Shown: positions 19,610 to 29,383 of the stretch, in pieces
Position numbering within the stretch: the stretch's first letter is position 1
How the letters are laid out: the number at the start of each line of letters is the position of its first letter
The notes under the pieces: generated by a model
Database searches by the model: none
Told to the model about the DNA's origin: nothing
The model's input: the letters and a program-made list of their open reading frames with translations, nothing else
Source: Pochonia chlamydosporia 170
Taxonomy: Eukaryota > Ascomycota > Sordariomycetes > Hypocreales > Clavicipitaceae
Direction: 5' to 3'
DNA: 33,260 bases
Assembly: GCF_001653235.2 (NCBI RefSeq)
Contig: NW_019154066.1
Span: forward strand, 1 to 33,260
Translations under genes and position numbers: made by a program

Positions 19610-19768
19610 CTTTAACCATCAACAGTTACACTGAAATCAACTAAATCCACGTACACGAGAGGCCCAAATTTAGTTTAATTGATTAGTCAGGATTGTCCTG
19701 ATTTAGTTGATTTAGTTGAGTGTAATACACTAAGTTGATCAACCAGTGTAAGTCGTGTAGTTGATTGG
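19610..19768. promoter_or_regulatory. hAT-C right subterminal motif array
   Basis: Repeated ATCAACTA / TAGTTGAT / AGTTGATCAAC motifs lie between the transposase 5' region and the right TIR. They should contain transposase-binding sites and are close to the transposase promoter. Confidence 0.5.
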
Positions 19769-19775
19769 GTCTCTG

Positions 19776-20251
19776 GGTCTACCCTGCCCTGTCACATACC
19801 TTACATTGCACCTGCAAGGAGAATCATGGATCAACAACTATCGTGCGGTCAGACCTGAAGGTCGCATATCAACCCTACCCGGAACTTTAGCTCGAATCTG
19901 AATAATGGTGCTTTCTCCCGCGGTCTTGTACCTTTGGTCATCACCCGGCCGTACCATACGATGGATGTGGGTCGCGCAATGACAAGTCGAGTACGTATGC
20001 GACGACTCGAACAGTCAAAGCGGGACCGGGATCCCTAGTTAAACGTGGACCCCCAAGCCTTTTTAGGTGTTGGACAAACATCGTATCCAATTTAACCAAC
20101 GACCAAGATAGGACTTCAAACGACAATGAGCCGGAAACAGATTGTGCTGACAGTTGGGCTATCATGAGACAAAGACACGACTTCGGAAGCGGTTATATAA
20201 CACAGATTGATAGTTGTTCTATTGAAGGAGTCTCCACTGGGCGTAATAAAT
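19776..20251. other. Spacer, no gene recognised
   Basis: No coding or RNA signal is seen. The 5' end of the piggyBac-like element may lie here, separated from its gene by the solo LTR, but I could not locate a terminal repeat. Confidence 0.3.
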
Positions 20252-20276
20252 TGTGTGTGTGTGTGTGTGTGTGTGT
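20252..20276 (+). repeat. (TG)n microsatellite
   Basis: About 12 uninterrupted TG dinucleotides. Confidence 0.95.
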
Positions 20277-20318
20277 CTCTGTGTATACCGCAACAAATTT
20301 CCCATCCCCACGCTTTGT

Positions 20319-20561
20319 TGTCGGATAAAACTGCCTCTGTTGATAGAACAAGCAAACTTGGAGTAATTGCTAGATGTCATAAAATCATAGATATCAGGAG
20401 ATGAGAGGCTGGCCAACCACCTGGAATTTTATCAGAAGGCTGGTAGTTGTGCTTCTGAACTCAGATAAATGACGTGAATCCCTCTGGCAAGAGAAGGACA
20501 ACGAACAAGAACAACAATTTTGTAAAAGAGCTTAGTTAACAATGAGTCTCATAACGTGACA
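20319..20561 (+). mobile_element. Solo LTR with 5-bp target duplication TTTGT
   Basis: The unit begins TGTCGGATAAAACTGCCTC and ends CATAACGTGACA, with TG...CA termini. It is flanked directly by TTTGT at 20314-20318 and TTTGT at 20562-20566. The 243-bp size, ends and 5-bp duplication indicate a solo LTR left by recombination between the two LTRs of a retrotransposon. TGTYGGA starts are common in Copia-type LTRs, but the internal genes are gone, so the superfamily is inferred. It shares its ends with 11484-11699. Confidence 0.8.
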
Positions 20562-20650
20562 TTTGTACTTTTTGTCAAGCTCACGCGTAAGGCGCGTTCC
20601 GTACAATTTGTATGGTATTATGGCTACACTTGAACACATGGATTATCAAA

Positions 20651-22463
20651 ATGCCAGTAAGGAAGAGGAAGCATAGAGAGTCACTTGCATCTTCTGAGCC
20701 AGAAATTTCAGGCAATTTAAAGCTTCAAGCCCAACCTTATTCCAAACCCTCTAAAAAACGAGCTTCGTCATCGTCGCCTTTAAAGCCAGTCGGCCAAGCA
20801 GGCTTCCAACAACCAGCCTTCCAACCAGTTACCTTACGGCCATTCAAACGTCGAATATCTACGGACCTTCCAAAGGAAAGCTTCTTCCAAGTCTTCCAGC
20901 TATTCTGCCCAGTTCACTTGGTACAGCAATGGGTCGAATTCATCAATTTACGGCACATTTGCTTACCAGGGCACGCAGAAGGTCCTCGCTCAAAGTGCAG
21001 CCGGTATAATACGTGGGATCCTACTTCCGTTGACGAGATCTACCTCTTCCTTGGCATTTTAATCTATATGTCCGTTCACCAAGAGCCTGCTGTTATCGAC
21101 TACTGGAGCACCTCACCAACCGATCCAGTACACCCCATAACCAGGTTCATGCCAAGGAATCGCTTCCAGGCCCTCTACCGACGATTCTGCATCTGGGATC
21201 CAACCGAGACAAAGTCAACGGTCTTTCAGAAAGTCGCCGAATGGAGCCAGCATATCCAGTTGACATCTATTGGGTACTGGAAGCCAGCCTCGTCAGTAAG
21301 TATCGATGAGGCTATGGTACGGTTCACTGGCCGTAGCAAAGATACGGTACATTTGCCCTCGAAGCCAATTCCAATTGGTTATAAGGTCTGGGTTGTTGCT
21401 GACAGTGGCTACTTTCTACAGTGGTGGTCTTTCCATCGAAAGGGCTATGGTCCTGTGAACTACGATGCTATTCCAAGTCTAGGGTTGGCTCCAACCCAAG
21501 GCATTGTTGTAGATCTTCTGCGACGGCTTCCTCCGCCTCCCTCTACTAGCCACGGCTACCATTGCTACATGGACAGCCTCTTCGCGACGCCCCAGCTCTT
21601 CGAATACCTCCGCTCCCAAGGCATTGCTGCAACAGGCACCACTCGCCCGGCTCGAATCGACTCTATGCAGCTCCAACAGCTTCGTACACAAGAGTCTCGA
21701 AAGGATACCATACCTTGGGGTACATTGTACGCTAGGAAGTGTAAGGAAGCAGAAGTCATACAATTTGGATTTAAAGACAACGCATTTGTACTTCTATTAA
21801 GTACTGCATTTAATGGAATGGAGCCCGAATGTGTGAAACTTCGGCGACAACCGTCAAAGACCTCTACAAGTGCGCGAACAGCACGCATGCCTTTCGACGG
21901 CAAGCCTGTCAAGCTACTACCAATACCCCACTTAATCAATTCGTATAATCAGCATATGAACAGTGTTGATATCGGAGATCAACTACGGGCTGGATTTACT
22001 CCTCGTCGTCGTATTGCACGAGGAGGGCAACAGGCGCTTGTATATTTATTTCTTCTCGAAGTCGTAGTAACGAATACGTATCTATTACAGCAACACGGTT
22101 GGCCAAGTGATACCCAGGTTAATAGCCAGACTACATTTCGAAAGAGGCTAGTTATACACAGAGATCTTGGACATTTTTGGAAAGAAGCTTGTATTACATG
22201 GCCAGCGATCCCAGGCGACAAAGACCGAGGCGACGACTATACAAACCTCACTGCCACCGCACTCACTTACTACCATGGAAAAGCGTGGCTGGTGCGCTTG
22301 GTGCTCGTCTAAGAAGCAGCGGCTAGTATTGAATACCCCTGTACTACGAAAAGTCGAAAGGAATCGATATATCAAAAGTGGTTGCAGTAACTGCGGCGTG
22401 CATTTATGCCGTCCAACTGGCAAAATCGCCAGGCATTGCTGGAAGAATTGGCATTCAAAGTGA
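20651..22463 (+). CDS. piggyBac-type transposase (DDE_Tnp_1_7), tail frameshifted
   Basis: The proposed start is ATG 20651 (MPVRKRKHRES); the upstream 13 codons also carry an ATG at 20612. A basic, Ser-rich N-terminus is followed by the piggyBac core. The three catalytic Asp blocks are all present: SIDEAMVRFTGR (D219), CYMDSLFATPQLF (D308) and HMNSVDIGDQLR (D440). The main frame ends at 22312, about 553 aa. The Cys-rich zinc-binding tail (WCAWC, then GCSNCGVHLC and HCWKNWH) is encoded in another frame ending at 22463, so a one-base indel lies between about 22210 and 22262. Loss of the tail would impair DNA-end binding. I found no flanking TTAA-bounded inverted repeats, so the element's ends are missing or unrecognised. 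Confidence 0.85.
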
Positions 22464-22478
22464 CTTGGATTTAAGATA

Positions 22479-22560
22479 GGCAATTAATAGGGGTGCTACA
22501 ACAGATCACTACGCGTGCTACAATTTACGGGTGCTACAATTTTTGGAGCCTCTCATTGGC
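22479..22560 (+). repeat. MULE-2 left TIR
   Basis: 82 bp beginning GGCAATTAATAGGGGTGCTA. It contains GGTGCTACAA-type motifs repeated three times, possible internal transposase-binding sites. Confidence 0.85.
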
Positions 22561-22727
22561 TCAAATTAGGTCTGTTAGTGCGAGAGGTAGGTACTGAATT
22601 CTGCCATGGTCGCCATATGCCCGCCAAAACGTCAACCCTCTCAACGCGTCCTAACGCGTCACAGCATCAACCTTATCACCGTCGTCATTGCCCTACACTG
22701 TCATGAAACTCGCCTTAAAGCTCTACA

Positions 22728-24238
22728 ATGCCTTCACCAAATATTAACATCGCCAACATCAGCCGTCGTAGAAGTCCAATTAGTCCAACCGGTTCATCTA
22801 CACACGCGCAGACGCGACCATCATCCAGCAATTCTAACCACTCAGGCAGCTCGACAGCCAGCCTCGACATCTGGCAACATGGCACGGAAGGATTGGGCAG
22901 CGTGCCTGTCGCGTGACTCGATGAGCATTTCCACACTCTGCCAGGACTTCACGATCTGGTCAGCAAGGATATTCCAGGCGTTAGATGGCGAAAATCAGAC
23001 ATCTACCTCAGGAACGACTATCGGACATCTGAGTACCAACCAAGCCAAAGACTTCAACATGTGGACACACTAATACCAGACCCGGCCAAGACTACGCAGC
23101 AGAGGCGGCGAACGAATCAGCAGAGCCGGGATCAGCAGATTTCTCAAGCCATGGCAATACTGACCGTCCTTCCAACTGCTTTAGCGTTGGCCCGCCAACT
23201 TTCACGGACTGACGAGGACCTCGCCTCTGCACTTATCCTGGCTGACAAGAATGAACCTGCCTGTACCGATAATGGGCGTCAGTTGCAAAAGTCCAGAGTG
23301 ATTTCTTCAGGGCCAACTACATGGCACACAGCTCCAGTCGGCCCCGAGCTTCCAGACACAACAACCCTAGGCAAGGGGCAGTCTACACAACACGAATTGC
23401 CCCATACCGATCCCGCATCCAGGATCATTGAAAGCATTCCAAATCCGCCAATCCCTGGTGAACCAGCTCCATCGATTAACGCCCTTTTTGCGGAGGTCAA
23501 TGCTTTTGCAAAGGGTCATGGTTTTGGTATTATTAGGGCTAATGGCGTAGTACGACCTGGTCATCGAAGTCGATATGTCTTTCAATGTGACCGATATGGA
23601 GCTCCACGGCCCGGAAGGGGTGCTGGCATTCGGAAACGAAAATCTCGGAAGTCTGGATGCCGATGGAAGATTATTGCCGAGACCTTGCCTGAGAACGGTT
23701 TCTACTGGACTCTGCGGCAATTCCCAAATACGGAGCACCACGAACACAACCACGAGCCCAGCGCCGATGCTGCCGCCCACCCAGTTCATCGGCGACTAAC
23801 CAGTCCTGTTAAGGCGATTGTGCAATCCTCCAGTCGACGGATTGGGATCCGTGCACGAGACATTGGGGGCATTGTCCGAGATCATTTCCCAGACTCAGTT
23901 TACACTCCGACAGATATCTACAATGCCAGAGCTCGGATCAGCAGAGAGAATCTGGGTGGCTATGGCTCTACGGCTGCACTGATCAAGTTCTTTGACGACA
24001 AGGAGATCCCTTACATTGTCGAGTGGGCAGATGATGAACCCGACCGCCTGGTAGGGTTGGTTTGGACCTTTCCTTACTGTGTCCGCATGTGGAGGCGTTT
24101 TTCCGAAGTCGTCAGTTTCGACAACACGTACAACACGAACCGTTTTAAGTTGCCACTTTTCCAAGTTACGGGACAAACATGCTTGGGCACTGTCTTTAAC
24201 GCCGCATTTGGGTTAATCGACAATGAGAGGCTTGAAGG
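22728..24238 (+). pseudogene. MULE-2 transposase, 5' part (FAR1 domain, first DDE Asp)
   Basis: From ATG 22728 (MPSPNINIANISRRRS) the frame runs through a Ser/Thr-rich N-terminus to a TGA at 22914. It then stays open in the same frame to the hAT-D insertion at 24238, so the TGA interrupts one protein; CGA or TGG to TGA would explain it. The next usable ATG is 23151. The FAR1/WRKY-GCM-like domain spans about 23470-23790 (LFAEVNAFAKGHGF, FQCDRYG, RKRKSRKSGCRW, and an HHEHNHEP finger). The MULE core begins with WTFPYCVRMWRRF and SFDNTYNTNRFKLPLFQ, holding the first catalytic Asp near 24120. The gene continues at 27048 after hAT-D. The transposase would bind the 82-bp TIRs. Confidence 0.85.
24231..24238 (+). 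repeat. hAT-D target-site duplication, left copy (CTTGAAGG)
   Basis: These 8 bp immediately precede the hAT-D left TIR and are identical to 27048-27055. Confidence 0.95.
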
Positions 24239-24249
24239 CAGTGTGGTAA

Positions 24250-24400
24250 ATAATATGACAATAAAACAATATACCGCAATACATACCATATGATATGCAT
24301 TTTCTGATATTGTGACAATACCATACGGAGTTTGCGATATTGTGACAATACAATACAAGGCGATTCATATTGGCAATATATTGTTTATATTGATTGGTGA
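24250..24400. promoter_or_regulatory. hAT-D left subterminal CAATA/TATTG array
   Basis: About ten copies of CAATA or TATTG occur in 150 bp, with repeats of GATATTGTGACAATAC at about 24308 and 24338. These are likely transposase-binding sites, mirrored at the right end. Confidence 0.55.
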
Positions 24401-24683
24401 AACATAGAATAAATTCACTTCCGCTGACATTTACATCGACGAAAACACGTAATAGACGTACAATAAACAATTGTACCGGGTAGGACTGTTGGTCTGCACT
24501 CGCTTGACGCGACGCGAATAACGCCACTAAATGGAGGCGGCGCCAGAAAACCCCAAGTGTTAAGCATGTGCCTAGCTAGCCAGCTCTCTGAAAACTTTCA
24601 GCTCTACTTTTTTCTTTAATGCGATCAAACTGTTGTTTCCAAGAGCCTTTTTGGCGAAAATAAGCCTGGTGCCCCTTACGATA

Positions 24684-26844
24684 ATGCCTCAACAACGCTT
24701 GCAGTTTGTTCAACCGTCGCAACGAAAAGGTTCAATAACATCCGACAACCTTTCGGAGAGTTCCGGTCAGCAGCTACATGACACAGACGAGAGCCGAACC
24801 TCTCAATACCAATCGTCGCGACCTCACACAGCCTCTATAGCCTCTTGCGCGAAGCCAAGAACGTCATGGGTCTTCTGTCATATGCCAGACGAGGAGATTG
24901 AAACCAGATATTACAATCAACGAACTGGAAAAGAGGAATGGCGCTGCAAACACTGCGAGAAAACATATTCTTGTTCTGGTGGAACTGCGGCTCCAGCCAA
25001 GCACCTCACGGACCCTCCCCCTGACGGTCATGGTCTCCCAAAAGGCGCTCCACGATCCGCTAAAGTAAGAACTATAAGAACTATTCTTGAACAAGCTCGT
25101 CTTACGGCTGAAGAAAATGTCCGAAAACGCCGCCGGTTTAACGATCAATACGGAGACTCGATCGACCCGGACCAGCTCGAAGTGTTGTACGTAAGGTTTA
25201 TTACCGCCTGTTCTCTTCCATTTCGGCTGGTGGAATGCCCAGAATTCCGAGCCCTATTGGCCTACATTAATGCCGACGTCGATACTTGGCTTCCAGACAC
25301 GCACCAAACTGTCAAGAAATGGATTATGCGGCAGTATGAAGATCAGAAGGAGAAGGTCAAGCAGCGCATACAGTCCGCAAAGTCAAGGATTCACATCAGC
25401 TGCGACCTTTGGACTTCTCCCAACTCTTTGGCAATCTTAGGCGTAGTTGCTCACTATGTCACGGAAGACTGCAAGCTGGAACACCACACTTTGGCCTTAA
25501 AAGACATCGACAGTGAGCATGATGGTTCTCACCTCGCCGCGGCAATCATGGAAGTGGTTGAAGACTGGGGTTTTGCTTCCAAACTTGGATATTTCGTGAT
25601 GGACAATGCAAGCAATAACGACACAATGATGAAGTCCCTTTCTCTTGGTCGGTACGACTCACTACTTCTTCCGAGCGCTGCTAACATTTATAGCCCTTCT
25701 ACGCCAATTTGACATTCAATATGATCCCAAATCTCACCGACTCCGCTGCCAAGGTCATATTATCAACCTAGCCGCAAAAGCCTTCCTCTTCGTTACCGAT
25801 AACGAGAAGCTCGAACAGGAAGATTTGGGTCTGCATAATGTGACACTAAAGCAGATTGAAGCGTGGCGGCAAAAAGGTCCTCTTGGCAAGCTTCATAATT
25901 TTGTCGTTTATATTCAAAGAAGTGTTCAACGCAGCCAAAAGTTTATGGCTATTAGCCATAACCGCAAGCTTGCGCGAGACAACGACACAAGGTGGAATTC
26001 GTGGTATACCATGCTGCAAGCGGCCTTGAATCTTAGAGACGCAATTAATGGCTATTTCAACAAATGGGTAGAAGCAGAGTGTGCTGGAGACGAGCTCTCT
26101 GCAGAGGACTGGGCCATCCTCGAGAAGATCAAATCATTTTTAGAGAAGCTCAAAATGACAACTAAGGCTCTGGAATCATCATTTGCAACTCTCGATAATG
26201 TCCTCTTGGCTATGGACTTCGTGTTGGCACAGTTCGAAGCAGGAAAAGAGGCATATACTGATGATCCGATTATGGCACCAATGTATAATTCGGGCTGGGC
26301 GAAATTGGATAAGTATTATCGCCTCACTGACGAATCGCCAGCCTACGTTGCAGCTATCGTGCTCCACCCCTCGCATAAATGGCACTACATACATGAGAAC
26401 TGGAAGAAAGAGTGGGTTGAGTCGTCAAAGAAGTTGATTAAGACTCTGTGGGGTGAATATAAACCCGTGGAATCACTTCCCCTCTCTAAGGCACCATCGA
26501 CAACTACGAACGAGTTCTTAAAATGGAGGAATAAGCATCTACAACCGGCACCTATCACAGACGAGTATGAGCATTATTGTAGGACCGAACGGGTGTATGG
26601 GTTTACAAGCGCCCTTACATGGTGGCTAGAGGAGACCCAGCAAAAGACCTATCCTAACTTAAGCAAAATGGCCGTGGATATACTGTCAATTCCCGCAATG
26701 TCTGCGGAACCTGAAAGGCTCTTCTCTGGGGCAAAGATAACCATCACGGATCGGCGAAATCGGATGGGGAGTGATGTAATTGAAGCGTTAGAGTGTTTGA
26801 AGTCATGGTTTGGGATACCAGATATTCCAAGCACCATAATATAG
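24684..26844 (+). CDS. hAT-D transposase, two exons, apparently intact
   Basis: The proposed start is ATG 24684 (MPQQRLQFVQ). Exon 1 ends at 25647 and exon 2 runs from 25694 to 26844, giving 704 aa. The spliced joint KSLSL-ALLRQFDIQYDPKS restores a normal hAT sequence leading to CQGHIINLAAKAFLF. Domains in order: a BED zinc finger (C88, C91, H107), the RNase-H core with HISCDLWTS (D241) and FVMDNASNND (D307), then the hAT C-terminal dimerisation block YPNLSKMAVDILSIPAMSAE and PERLFSGAKI. Its closest relative in the window is the hAT-B fragment. No stop or frameshift is visible, and the element ends and target duplication are intact, so activity is plausible. Confidence 0.92.
25648..25693 (+). 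other. 46-nt intron in the hAT-D transposase
   Basis: GTCGGT at the 5' end, GCTAAC branch-like site and ATTTATAG at the 3' end. Unspliced, the first frame ends at 25712 after 20 or so non-homologous residues. Spliced, the two homologous parts join in phase (CTT-G|CC-CTT). Confidence 0.8.
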
Positions 26845-26869
26845 TTGCGGCAGCCGAATAAAAACCGTC

Positions 26870-27035
26870 ACGTGCAATATAGGGGATATATTGTCGTATT
26901 GCCAATATATTGGGTTCTTGGCAATACAATACAATATGGACCAACGCCGTATTGCGTAATACAATACGCATCACTTGACAATACAATAATATTGTGAGGG
27001 GGTCCATATTGCCAATATACGTATTGTTTATATTA
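26870..27035. promoter_or_regulatory. hAT-D right subterminal CAATA/TATTG array
   Basis: A dense array of CAATA, AATACAATA and TATTGCCAATATA motifs in both orientations, next to the right TIR. Likely transposase-binding sites. Confidence 0.55.
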
Positions 27036-27047
27036 TTTACTACACTG

Positions 27048-27055
27048 CTTGAAGG
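27048..27055 (+). repeat. hAT-D target-site duplication, right copy (CTTGAAGG)
   Basis: Identical to 24231-24238 and directly adjacent to the hAT-D right end. Confidence 0.95.
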
Positions 27056-28594
27056 GTTCCAATTCCTCGCAAGTGGTGTCCGCAAGCTCCTTGACCAGTA
27101 CAGCATACGGGCGCCGGACGTTATTATTACCGACTTTGACAAGCAAATGAAACAGGCACTTGAGGTTGAATTCCCAGAAGCCCAGCAGCAGATATGTATC
27201 CACCATATCAACTCCAATGTAATGCTGCAGTCAAAACGGAGATGGATCTATACCACGAGGGACAGTAGTACGGGGGAAGAGAGCAGTTCAGATGAGCCTG
27301 ATGCAAGCCTCAACCAGCGCGATCGGCAGGCTGTACGGGCCCCTGAAAGACCAGAGGAGCTAGTCGCTCAAGACAATTCGCCTGAACCCATAGCCCATGA
27401 TTACCACGGTGTCCTTGTTCTGTGGAGCCAGGTGGTGTTTGCCGAGACTGAAGAAGATCATGAGAAGGCGTGGAAACGTCTATGCTCGGAATTTGGTGAC
27501 CAACGAGCGATCCTCGCGTACTTGTATAGTACGTATCTGCCTGTGAGGGAGCAGTGGCCCGCTGCTTCATCAGGAAGTACCGTAACTTCGGCATACGAGT
27601 GACCTCTGGCACGGAAGCCAGCAACAACAATGTCAAAAGCTATCTGCTGAATGGAATGAGCCATTTGTATCGGCTTGTCGAAGCGATTCAGGGTATGCTA
27701 GAAGACCAGGAAAGGGAGTTTCGCCAAGCTTGCACCCAGGACGAGGTGTTAACGGCGCGAGAGCACGTAGGGCGCGGCTCGGAGTATCTAGGCGAGCTGC
27801 CTCAGACGGTATCTCAAAAGGCACTTTCGTTCATTACTCGGGAGCGCCGCAAGGCGTTGAAAGGCATCGAAGCCCTAAGAATCCGTGGCCGAATGCTATA
27901 GGGCCGTGTGACGGTACTTGCACTGTGTCCATCGAGCTAGGCGTCCCCTGCTATCATGCCATTTACCGGAAGCTCATCAACGCAACGCGGCTAACCAAGT
28001 GGGATGTCCATCCTCGATGGCATCTACGAGAGCCGCTGAGCGATGACGTATATCGTCGAATCTTGGACCCGAAGGTCGCTACCAGCCTTCGGGGGCGACC
28101 TAGAAACAAACCCCAGCCTATACCAGCGAGAATGGCAGTTCAGGCCCGGCAATCAGGCTGGGCGCAGTCAGGTTTCCACCGCTCAGCCTCTAAACAATCG
28201 GCCAAACCGTCAATCATGTGCAAGCCGACATAAGACGGCTCTGGACAGCGTGGCGCGCGAAGCCACCCAGACACAAAAGAGCCAGCCAAACCGTATAAGG
28301 TCAGTATCAATAGGGTCAGGGAAGACAACGGGGGGTCGGGCAAGTGGGCGGAGGATTCAACCAAGTGTACGAAGGCGGCGATCTCAATGGGAGGTATCAA
28401 GTGATGAGACAAGGCTTCCTGTCCAAATAAGGTCGGCGGCAGTTGGAATTGCCGTAAGGGCTCCGAGCAAACGTAGCAAATGTCATGGGTTTGGCCATAG
28501 GAAGAACTCCAAGGCATGTCCCATGAAGTACTCGGGATCAGCGTCTCAATCGGAAAGCAAAGGCCAGGAGCGATGTATTGTAGTCAAATTGTAA
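27048..28594 (+). pseudogene. MULE-2 transposase, 3' part (DDE remainder, SWIM finger, zinc knuckle)
   Basis: The protein resumes at LEGFQFLASG directly after hAT-D. VIITDFDKQMKQAL holds the second acidic block and PEAQQQICIHHINSNV the conserved Cys/His block. The frame breaks twice. Near 27557 one base is missing in TGGCCC, since REQW continues as ARCFIRKYRNFG in another frame. Near 27895 it shifts again, just before the SWIM-type finger GTCTVSIELGVPCYHAIY. A third frame carries a C-terminal zinc-knuckle-like CHGFGHRKNSKACP, in which the expected first Cys is Arg. The third frame ends at 28594. Even without hAT-D this copy would need two frame corrections and a stop removed to be functional. 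Confidence 0.82.
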
Positions 28595-28850
28595 AGCAGC
28601 AGGAGAAGGAAATATAAAAGGGAAAAAAAAAAAAAGAAGTTCGAATCGACTTGGGCCAGACAGAGTGGATTTTGGTGATCCGTACAGCGAAGTTGCGAAG
28701 CTGCGACAACTTGACCAAATTGTGACGATGTGGTCAAATTGGCCTTTGAGCGACACCACAAGCTGGTCTACTCAGACATGTTAAAGTGATATGTAGCGAA
28801 GCTGGCTTCACCGCCTTGTGTGGATGGCGTGCCAGCTGGCCCAAGTTTTG
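28595..28850. other. MULE-2 3' untranslated region
   Basis: Contains an A-rich run (28623-28636) and no coding signal. It lies between the zinc-knuckle stop and the right TIR. Confidence 0.5.
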
Positions 28851-28932
28851 GCCAATGAGAGGCTCCAAAAATTGTAGCACCCGTAAATTGTAACACGCGT
28901 AGTGATCTGTTGTAGCACCCCTATTAATTGCC
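28851..28932 (-). repeat. MULE-2 right TIR
   Basis: 82 bp, the reverse complement of 22479-22560 with one mismatch. Confidence 0.85.
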
Positions 28933-28997
28933 ATATCATAACGCGACAAAATCGGTGTCTTGGCTAGTTTGGTCTCCAGCACGAGCTTATGCCGGTG

Positions 28998-29030
28998 CTA
29001 GCTCACGAGTGCCTTGAGGAACGAAGTTCC
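28998..29030 (-). other. Candidate Helitron 3' end (hairpin plus CTAG)
   Basis: Read on the minus strand, a GGAAC-TTC-GTTCC hairpin (29030-29018) is followed 16 nt later by CTAG (29001-28998). Helitrons typically end in a short hairpin followed closely by CTRR. The stem is only 5 bp and the spacing slightly long, so this is a candidate only. Confidence 0.25.
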
Positions 29031-29383
29031 GAGAGGTTTTATGCTCCAGCCGGTCCGGCCCTTCATCTTGATCGGTTTCTGATAGGCCCGCCGCCCCGAC
29101 TATTCTTCCGAAACGCGTCTTTTGCTGGCGGGCATTGTCACCAGACGAACAAGAGTACGTATATGAGTATGAGTAAAACAACTGGTGTTTGTCAAAACTA
29201 CAAGACTATACAATACAAAAAAAATGGAAGTGCCAGGCCATTAAGTTGCTATTGTGTGTCAAACTTGCACTCTCGATCAGTACTGAATTCGCGTCTGTAT
29301 TTAAGTCCAGCCAGGTGCTTGCAATTTGATTGCTCAGAAGACTTGCTTCCCCACACCATCTCCCTCTCTTGCCGCCTTCCTAC
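29031..29383. other. Helitron 3' non-coding region
   Basis: No coding signal; probably the 3' untranslated part of the minus-strand Helitron gene. Confidence 0.4.

Larger units (their letters stand above)
16004..19775 (-). mobile_element. hAT-C: complete hAT transposon with intact transposase frame
   Basis: The sequence CAGAGACCCAATCAACTA (16004-16021) is repeated exactly in reverse complement at 19758-19775. Inside both ends are arrays of ATCAACTA/TAGTTGAT: about four on the left (16012-16135) and about six on the right (19640-19768). A single uninterrupted minus-strand hAT transposase fills the centre. The span is 3772 bp. I could not find an 8-bp target duplication (CCCTCTCG against GGTCTACC), so the exact termini may be a few bases off or the flanks have mutated. 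Confidence 0.8.
24239..27047 (+). mobile_element. hAT-D: complete hAT transposon nested in MULE-2
   Basis: The left end CAGTGTGGTAAATAATAT and the reverse-complemented right end CAGTGTAGTAAATAATAT differ at one position in 18. The element is flanked by the exact 8-bp duplication CTTGAAGG, the hAT hallmark. The span is 2809 bp. It encodes a two-exon hAT transposase without visible lesions. Both subterminal regions are full of CAATA/TATTG motifs. Removing the element plus one duplication restores the host frame (LIDNERLEG joined to FQFLASG). This makes it the best-bounded and possibly youngest insertion in the window. Confidence 0.95.
22479..28932 (+). mobile_element. MULE-2: Mutator-like element with 82-bp TIRs, split by hAT-D
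   Basis: 22479-22560 and 28851-28932 are 82-bp inverted repeats with one mismatch (GCGTGCTA against GCGTGTTA). They enclose a plus-strand MULE transposase. Without the hAT-D insertion and its duplicated 8 bp, the element is about 3.6 kb. No target duplication was found at its outer edges. The left end lies only 16 bp after the piggyBac tail stop codon, so MULE-2 may have landed in the piggyBac 3' region. Confidence 0.82.

Noticed and set aside
20521..20561. TTAAC at 20536 as the left TTAA end of the piggyBac element
   Set aside because: The same sequence ends both LTR copies, and the LTR has its own 5-bp duplication, so this TTAA belongs to the LTR.
22479..22560. This repeat as the 3' end of the piggyBac element
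   Set aside because: Its inverted partner is at 28851-28932, on the far side of MULE-2, with no piggyBac sequence there. It is better explained as the MULE-2 TIR.
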